Positions 5,839 to 10,380 of a DNA stretch of 10,380 nt are shown in pieces. The notes beneath the pieces were generated by a model. The model did no database searches. It saw only the letters and a list, made by a program, of their open reading frames with translations, and was not told where the DNA came from. The DNA is from Nitriliruptoraceae bacterium (lineage in GTDB: Bacteria; Actinomycetota; Nitriliruptoria; Nitriliruptorales; Nitriliruptoraceae). Position 1 is the stretch's first letter. Every line of letters begins with the position of its first letter. The position numbers and the translations under genes are program-made. The stretch spans positions 1 through 10,380 of the forward strand of contig SLQK01000101.1 of NCBI GenBank assembly GCA_007131525.1. The letters are read 5' to 3'.

Positions 5839-6293
5839 CCCTGGGCCGCCGGCGGGCGCCCGTTGGTCGGGGTGAGCGACATCAGGATGCGGCGCGGCCG
5901 GTAGCCCAGCGACTCCAGGAAGGCCCGACCGACCTCGTTCTCGGCGGCCACGGAGATCTCGACCACCGGGACCCGGGTGTCCTCCGCCCACTCCTGGATC
6001 GCGCGGATCATCGCCTCCCCCGCCCCGCGGCGACGTGCGCCGGGCCGGGCGAACACGGGGCCGATCGTGCAGCCCGCCGGCCGGAGCGTGCCCGCCGCGT
6101 ACCCGAGGGGGGTGCCGTCGGCGGCGTCGGTGGCCAGCCAGAAGATCCCGCCCTGGGGCAGCGGCGGATCCGGGAGGGCCTCGGGGTCGGCGTCCTGCTC
6201 CGCGCGGTACTCCACCGCCAGTGGGCGGATCTCCTCGATCCGTGCCCGACGGACCTCGACCCGCCCGTGACCGGTGGCCTGCTCCTCACTCAT
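5835..6293 (-). CDS. GNAT-family N-acetyltransferase
   Basis: The 152-residue product has the GNAT fold signatures. After an N-terminal strand and helix (VEVRRARIEEIRPL, about 12-25), there is a core strand CTIGPVFA at 75-82 and the acetyl-CoA pyrophosphate-binding loop RRRGAG at 87-92. A later segment, AAENEVGRAFLESLGYRP (about 116-133), matches motif B, where the Asn and the GFY-type turn are usual. The substrate is unknown; small-molecule, antibiotic or protein amino groups are all possible. The ATG at 6293 is preceded by GGGAG with a six-base spacer. It is the first gene of the four-gene run, and its stop overlaps the acyl-CoA dehydrogenase start by four bases. The C-terminal dozen residues (TPTNGRPPAAQG) look like a disordered tail. 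Confidence 0.88.
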   Translation of the reverse strand: MSEEQATGHGRVEVRRARIEEIRPLAVEYRAEQDADPEALPDPPLPQGGIFWLATDAADGTPLGYAAGTLRPAGCTIGPVFARPGARRRGAGEAMIRAIQEWAEDTRVPVVEISVAAENEVGRAFLESLGYRPRRILMSLTPTNGRPPAAQG

Positions 6294-6316
6294 CCTCGTC
6301 TCCCTGTTCCTCGGTT

Positions 6317-6356
6317 CCCATGCGCACCGCCCGGCGGGTCGGTCCCTGCGCGTGGG
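6317..6356 (-). terminator. Hairpin between the M24 peptidase and the acetyltransferase
   Basis: In the 69-base gap after the peptidase stop, 6317-6326 and 6347-6356 form a 10-base stem with one mismatch (CCCATGCGCA against TGCGCGTGGG on the plus strand). The 20-base loop is itself GC-rich and can pair further. It stands where one transcription unit could end and the next begin. No T-run follows on the minus strand, so it would be at best an atypical terminator. It could equally be an attenuator or an RNA-processing and stability hairpin. Confidence 0.35.
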
Positions 6357-6362
6357 TCTCCC

Positions 6363-7457
6363 TCACCCCGCCACCAGCACCTCGCGTGGCCCGTGGTTGA
6401 CGCGCTCGACGCCGTCCTCGGTGACCAGCACGATGTCCTCGATGCGCATCCCGAACCGGTCCGGCAGGTAGATGCCCGGCTCGATCGAGAACGCCATCCC
6501 GGCAGCGACCGGGGTGGTGTTGGTCGCCACGATGTAGGGGTCCTCGTGCACCTCGATGCCGATGCCGTGGCCCGTGCGGTGGATGAAGCGGTCGCCGTAA
6601 CCGGCGTCGGTGATCAGCTCCCGTGCGGCCCGGTCGATCTCCGCCGGGACCGCCCCCGGGGCCACCGCGCGCACCGCCGCCTCCTGGGCCTCAGCCAGGA
6701 CGGCGTGCAGCTCCGCGTAGCCCTCGGGGAGCGCGCCGACGGCGTAGTTGCGGGTCATGTCGGAGCAGTAGCCGTCCCGCACGCCGCCGATGTCGATCAC
6801 GACCGCGTCACCCGGCTGGAGGACGCGGTCGCTGATCGCGTGGTGGGGGGAGGCGCCGTTCGGACCGGAGCCGACGATGATGAAGGCCACCTCGTCGTGC
6901 TCGGCGAGGATCAGCTCGGAGATGTCCCGGCCGACCTCCGCCTCGGTCCGGCCCGGGCGCAGCAGCGTCGGCACGGCGGCGTGGACGGCGTCGATGGCGG
7001 CGCCTGCGGCCCGCAGCGCCGCCTGCTCGGCGGGGGACTTGATGATCCGCAAGGGTCCGAGCAGCGGTCCCGAGGGATGGAAGGTGGTGCCGGCCAGCGC
7101 GGCCTGGAGCCGCAGGGTGAAGACGCTGTACAGCCGGTCGGACACCGCGACCGCGCCCGGACGCCCCGCCGTCGTCAGCAGCCGGTGGACGACGGCGATC
7201 GGGTCCTCGGTGTCGGTCCAGACCACCAGCTCGACGAGCTCCGCGGCACCGCTGGCCCGCGCGGCCGGGGCCTCGAGCTCGGGGACCACCAGGGACGCCT
7301 CGCCGTCGGCGGTCAGCACCAGCAGGGTGAGCCGTTCCATGGCGTGGGCGTCGTAGCCGATCAGGTACCTGAGGTCGGCGCTCGGCCCGACGAGCAGGGC
7401 GTCGAGACCGGCGTCGCGCACCGCTTTGGCGGCCGCGTGCAGCCGAGCGTTGTCCAT
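6363..7457 (-). CDS. Xaa-Pro aminopeptidase/dipeptidase, M24 family
   Basis: This cytoplasmic metallopeptidase likely cleaves X-Pro bonds in dipeptides or at peptide N-termini (PepQ/PepE or aminopeptidase P type). In 364 residues it has the creatinase-like N-terminal domain (about 1-130) and the pita-bread catalytic domain. All five metal ligands are visible: Asp222 (VVIDIGG), Asp233 (YCSDMTR), His297 (RTGHGIG), Glu326 (SIEPGIY) and Glu340 (MRIEDIV). The SPHHAISDR block near 203-211 supplies a conserved substrate-side histidine. Two ATG codons are adjacent (7460 and 7457); I chose 7457 because AGGAGG at 7463-7468 is five bases from it but only two from the other. The gene follows the lipid kinase after a 34-base gap. 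Dipeptidase and aminopeptidase cannot be separated from the sequence alone. Confidence 0.92.
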   Translation of the reverse strand: MDNARLHAAAKAVRDAGLDALLVGPSADLRYLIGYDAHAMERLTLLVLTADGEASLVVPELEAPAARASGAAELVELVVWTDTEDPIAVVHRLLTTAGRPGAVAVSDRLYSVFTLRLQAALAGTTFHPSGPLLGPLRIIKSPAEQAALRAAGAAIDAVHAAVPTLLRPGRTEAEVGRDISELILAEHDEVAFIIVGSGPNGASPHHAISDRVLQPGDAVVIDIGGVRDGYCSDMTRNYAVGALPEGYAELHAVLAEAQEAAVRAVAPGAVPAEIDRAARELITDAGYGDRFIHRTGHGIGIEVHEDPYIVATNTTPVAAGMAFSIEPGIYLPDRFGMRIEDIVLVTEDGVERVNHGPREVLVAG

Positions 7458-7462
7458 CATGG

Positions 7463-7468
7463 CCTCCT
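7463..7468 (-). promoter_or_regulatory. Consensus ribosome binding site of the M24 peptidase
   Basis: A full AGGAGG on the minus strand is the strongest ribosome binding site seen in the window. Its distance favours the second of two adjacent ATG codons, 7457 rather than 7460. Confidence 0.7.
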
Positions 7469-7491
7469 GCCGCCGATGCTAACCGCCGCGG

Positions 7492-8418
7492 TCAGAGCTT
7501 GAACCGCAGGACCTGGCGGAACACCTCGAAGGTCGCCGGCGTCACGCCCAGGTACTCGCCGTCGGCCTCGACCGCCACCGGCCGCGCGCCGCTGACCGAC
7601 ACCGAGGTGGAGGACCACTCCCGGACGTCCGCCCGGGCGAGGTGGGCGCCGGTGCGCAGCTGGGGCTGGGCACGGATCACGTCGATCGGGCGGCCGCCCC
7701 AGGATTGGACGTTCAGCTTCCCGTCGGTGGGCAGTGCCCGCGGCGCGACCTTGAGCCCGCCGCCGTAGAACTGCCCGTTGGCGACGACGACGTTGCACAC
7801 CGGCTCCTGCGTGCTGCCCCCGTCCACCTCGACGGTGGTATCGACCCGTCGGAACTCCGGCACGGCACCGACGATGGCGGCGGCGTAGCGCGCGCTGCCG
7901 AGCCGTCGGGGGAGCCGGTTGGCCAGCCGTGCCACGGCCCCGCCGTACCCGGCCTCGGCGACGTTGGCGAACAGCCGCATCGAGGGGGTGCCGTCCGCGC
8001 CGGTGCAGTGGACCCGACCGAGGTCGATACGGATGGTCTCGGTGGTCGTGAGATGCCGCGCGAGCACCTCGGGCGGACGGTCGAGCCCGAAGGTGCGGAC
8101 CAGATCGCACCCGCTGCCAGCGCTGACCACCCCGAGGACCGGATCGTCGCCGCGGACCTGGACCGTGGCGACGTCGACCATGCCGTTGACGACCTCGTTG
8201 ACCGTGCCGTCGCCACCCACGGCGATCACGTAGCGGCGCCCCTCCTCCACCGCCCGACGGGCCAGCGTGGTCGCGTGGCCGCTGGCTGCGGTCATCGACA
8301 CGTCGGGCTGCAGACCGTGGGCTCGCAGCGCCCGCAGCAGGCGGGTCAGCGTGGAGCCGTCGGCGCGGCCTGCCGACGGGTTGGCGATCACCAGGGGGAC
8401 ACCCAGGGCCTCGGTCAC
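7492..8418 (-). CDS. Diacylglycerol kinase family lipid kinase
   Basis: This is a DagK/YegS-like ATP-dependent lipid kinase that would phosphorylate diacylglycerol or a related lipid at the membrane, recycling it into phospholipid synthesis. In 308 residues, the N-terminal catalytic domain shows VIANPSAGR (10-18), the nucleotide-binding VGGDGTVNEVVNG (67-79) and the loop SAGSGCDLVRTF (99-110). The C-terminal beta-rich domain shows NVVVANGQFYGGGLKVAP (about 209-226) and VEADGEYLG near 283-291. In the 99-110 loop many relatives have Asn where this protein has Cys104. The GTG at 8418 has GGAGG seven bases upstream (8426-8430). A GTG at 8424 would give a GTGA overlap with helY but poor ribosome-site spacing. 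The open frame to 8460 is not supported. The gene lies immediately after helY, so the two are probably cotranscribed. Confidence 0.92.
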   Translation of the reverse strand: MTEALGVPLVIANPSAGRADGSTLTRLLRALRAHGLQPDVSMTAASGHATTLARRAVEEGRRYVIAVGGDGTVNEVVNGMVDVATVQVRGDDPVLGVVSAGSGCDLVRTFGLDRPPEVLARHLTTTETIRIDLGRVHCTGADGTPSMRLFANVAEAGYGGAVARLANRLPRRLGSARYAAAIVGAVPEFRRVDTTVEVDGGSTQEPVCNVVVANGQFYGGGLKVAPRALPTDGKLNVQSWGGRPIDVIRAQPQLRTGAHLARADVREWSSTSVSVSGARPVAVEADGEYLGVTPATFEVFRQVLRFKL

Positions 8419-8420
8419 GC

Positions 8421-10380
8421 TCACGCCTCCACGATCCCGCGCCTGAGCTCCTCGACGCATCGCGCCGCTCGGGCGGACAGCTCGGTGCCGGCGACCGTGC
8501 GGAGCTGCCCGACCAGGTCGGCGACCTGCTTGATGTTGCGGACGAAGTCCCCGCCGGTGATGTCCAGCGTGCCGAGCGCTGCATCCAGGTCAGCCCCGGA
8601 GGCCCAACGGTAGGCGGGGGCGACGAACCCGGCGTCGAGCTCCTGCAGCGTGGACCGGAGCCCGGCCGCCCGCTCCCGGGAGCGCAGCTCCTCGGCCAGG
8701 TCGAGGACCGACTCGGTGGCCTCCTCGAGCGCGAAGGTCGGGAGCACCGCACGGGCGGTGGGCTCCCCACCGCGGGGCTCGAACAGGAACAGTGCCGCGA
8801 GCCCGGCGAGCTCGGCGGGCTCGAGCCCGTCGAGCACACCCCGACGCAGGGCCTCGGCCACCAGCAGATCGACCTCGCTGTAGATCCCGGCGAGCACCAG
8901 ACCCTGCTCGGTCGGTGCCGGGGTGTCGTCCACGTAGCCGAGCTCGGTGAGCACCGTGAGGATCCGGTGCAGGTGGCGGACCAGCGACCCGGTGGTGCGC
9001 CGGACCTCGGTGCGCAACCGGTCGGCCTGGTCGCTCAGCTCGTCGGCCCGGTACTGCCAGCGTTCGTGGTCGGTGCGGTCGGGGCAGCGGTGGCAGGGGT
9101 GGGCGCGGAGCTCGGCCCGCAGCTCGGTGACCTGCTCGCTGGGGCCGCGGTCGGCCACCTCGGTGTCGTGGTCCTCGTGGGTGGCACCGGCACCGTTGCC
9201 GTCGGACAGGGGTGGGTCCAGGGCGCGGAGCCGCCCGGCGACGTCCTTGCGGTAGTCCTGTTGGCGGGGGTTGCCCCGACCGGGCAGGCGGATCCGCTCC
9301 ACGGGCTCCGGGACCCGGTCCAGCTCGCGGGGACCGACCTTGGTCAGGGCCCGCTCGTCGGTGACCACCTGGGCGATCGGGGTGCCCTTGCGGGTCAGGT
9401 GGACCCCCACCACGGCGACCAGTCCGCGCCGACCGGCCCAGGGCAGGTGGAGGACGTCCCCCGGTTCGAGCGCCGCGATGCCGGTCCTGAGCGCCTGCTC
9501 GACCGCATCCTTGCGGGCACGCGCCTCGGCCTTCTCGCGCCGCGACAGCTCGCGCCGCAGCGCCCAGTAGCCGGCCCAGTCCCCGAGCTCGCAGTGGAGG
9601 TGCCGGGCGTAGCCCGCCAGGGCCTCGTCCAGCTCCACCAGCCGTTGGCTCTTGGCCGAGACGCGCAGATCCGCCTCGAACTGGGCGAAGGAGGCGCCGA
9701 GCAGCTCCTCCGCCTGGGCCAGGTCGTGGCGGCGGAGCAGGTTGACCGCCATGTTGTAGGACGGCTCGAAGGAGCTGCGCAGCGGGTAGGTGCGGGTGCC
9801 GACCAGGCCCGCGACGGTGCGGAAGTCGAGGTCGCGCTGGTGCAGCACGACGGCGTGGCCCACCCGGTCGATCCCCCGACGGCCCGCCCGGCCCGTGAGC
9901 TGGGTGTACTCCCCCGGGGTGAGCAGGACGTGGGACTCGCCGTTCCACTTCTCGAGCCGTTCGAGGACCACGGTGCGGGCCGGCATGTTGATGCCGAGTG
10001 CCAGGGTCTCGGTGGCGGCGACGACCTTGAGCAGGCCCCGCTGGAACAGGACCTCCACGCACTCCTTGAAGGCGGGGACCATCCCGGCGTGGTGGGCGGC
10101 GATCCCGTCGAGGGCCCGGGCGCGGAACCCGGCGAAGTCCAGCACCTCGAGGTCGTTGGCCGGCAGGTCACCGAGCAGGGTGTCGATCAGCGCCGCGATC
10201 TCGTCGCGCTCGGGCCCGGTGGTCAGCCGCACCCCCGCGCGGTGGAGCTGCTCGGCCGCGTCCTCGCAGCCTTTGCGGGAGAACACGAACAGGATCGCAG
10301 GCAGCCAGGAGCGGGCGGCGAGCTCCTCGACCACCTGGGGTCGGCTCGGCCACCTGAGCCGTACGTCGGGGCCCTGCCGA
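8421..10380 (-). CDS. helY: Ski2/Mtr4-like DExH-box helicase HelY, 3' part
   Basis: This is the C-terminal part (about 652 residues visible) of an ATP-dependent helicase of the actinobacterial HelY family, probably acting on RNA. The frame is open through the right edge. The visible part begins RQGPDVRLRWPSRPQVVEEL and is followed by LPAILFVFSRKGCE, the start of the second RecA-like domain. Next come HHAGMVPAFKE, motif V ATETLALGINMPAR (visible residues about 122-135) and motif VI QLTGRAGRRG (about 160-169). A Cys-rich HPCHRCPDRTDHERW block lies near 427-441, typical of HelY, and the DSHCT-type C-terminal helical domain runs from about 490 to the end. The Walker A and DExH motifs, some 250 residues upstream in full-length relatives, lie outside the window. 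No frameshift is seen. The TGA stop is two bases before the lipid kinase start chosen here. Confidence 0.93.
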   Translation of the reverse strand, partial: RQGPDVRLRWPSRPQVVEELAARSWLPAILFVFSRKGCEDAAEQLHRAGVRLTTGPERDEIAALIDTLLGDLPANDLEVLDFAGFRARALDGIAAHHAGMVPAFKECVEVLFQRGLLKVVAATETLALGINMPARTVVLERLEKWNGESHVLLTPGEYTQLTGRAGRRGIDRVGHAVVLHQRDLDFRTVAGLVGTRTYPLRSSFEPSYNMAVNLLRRHDLAQAEELLGASFAQFEADLRVSAKSQRLVELDEALAGYARHLHCELGDWAGYWALRRELSRREKAEARARKDAVEQALRTGIAALEPGDVLHLPWAGRRGLVAVVGVHLTRKGTPIAQVVTDERALTKVGPRELDRVPEPVERIRLPGRGNPRQQDYRKDVAGRLRALDPPLSDGNGAGATHEDHDTEVADRGPSEQVTELRAELRAHPCHRCPDRTDHERWQYRADELSDQADRLRTEVRRTTGSLVRHLHRILTVLTELGYVDDTPAPTEQGLVLAGIYSEVDLLVAEALRRGVLDGLEPAELAGLAALFLFEPRGGEPTARAVLPTFALEEATESVLDLAEELRSRERAAGLRSTLQELDAGFVAPAYRWASGADLDAALGTLDITGGDFVRNIKQVADLVGQLRTVAGTELSARAARCVEELRRGIVEA

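Noticed and set aside
5839..5991. N-terminal extension of the acyl-CoA dehydrogenase
   Set aside because: The extra 51 residues are Gly/Arg/Pro-rich and overlap the acetyltransferase gene. The GTG at 5838 matches the family start and forms a 4-base overlap.
8425..8460. N-terminal extension of the lipid kinase
   Set aside because: It lies inside the 3' end of helY and has no ribosome binding site; GGAGG supports the GTG at 8418.

Overview
The window is very GC-rich and almost fully coding. Every recognisable protein gene lies on the minus strand and reads from right to left. The gene content is actinobacterial: a HelY-type Ski2-like helicase, a DUF4193-like acidic zinc-ribbon protein, an apolipoprotein N-acyltransferase, GTG starts and 4-base start/stop overlaps. 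It looks like an Actinomycetota chromosome, possibly a deep lineage such as Nitriliruptoria or Acidimicrobiia. The phylum is well supported; the class is a guess.

Right part (10380 to about 6363): the 3' two thirds of helY run in from the right edge, followed closely by a diacylglycerol-kinase-family lipid kinase and an M24 Xaa-Pro-type peptidase. From memory, helicase, lipid kinase and M24 peptidase genes occur near tatAC and the proteasome accessory genes in several actinobacteria, so tatC/tatA may lie just beyond the right edge.

Middle (6293 to 2489): after a short intergenic hairpin comes a tight run of four genes: a GNAT acetyltransferase, an acyl-CoA dehydrogenase, a small three-helix membrane protein and an amidohydrolase (family 3) with an unusual Pro/Ala/Thr-rich N-terminal extension. 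Two of the joins are 4-base overlaps and the last is a 12-base gap, so they are probably one transcript.

Left part (2488 to 1): a 135-base intergenic region holds a hairpin and the ribosome binding site of the DUF4193-like gene. That gene overlaps lnt by four bases. A tRNA-Glu(UUC) follows 32 bases after lnt. Beyond the tRNA, bases 1-230 carry no gene. They hold two nearly identical copies of a repeat with an internal 11-bp inverted repeat, and the outer part of each copy matches the tRNA 3' end and its downstream flank. This repeat cluster is the least explained part of the window and the best candidate for something undescribed. Otherwise the window is mostly ordinary housekeeping and metabolic genes; I see no CRISPR array, transposase, phage gene or defence system.
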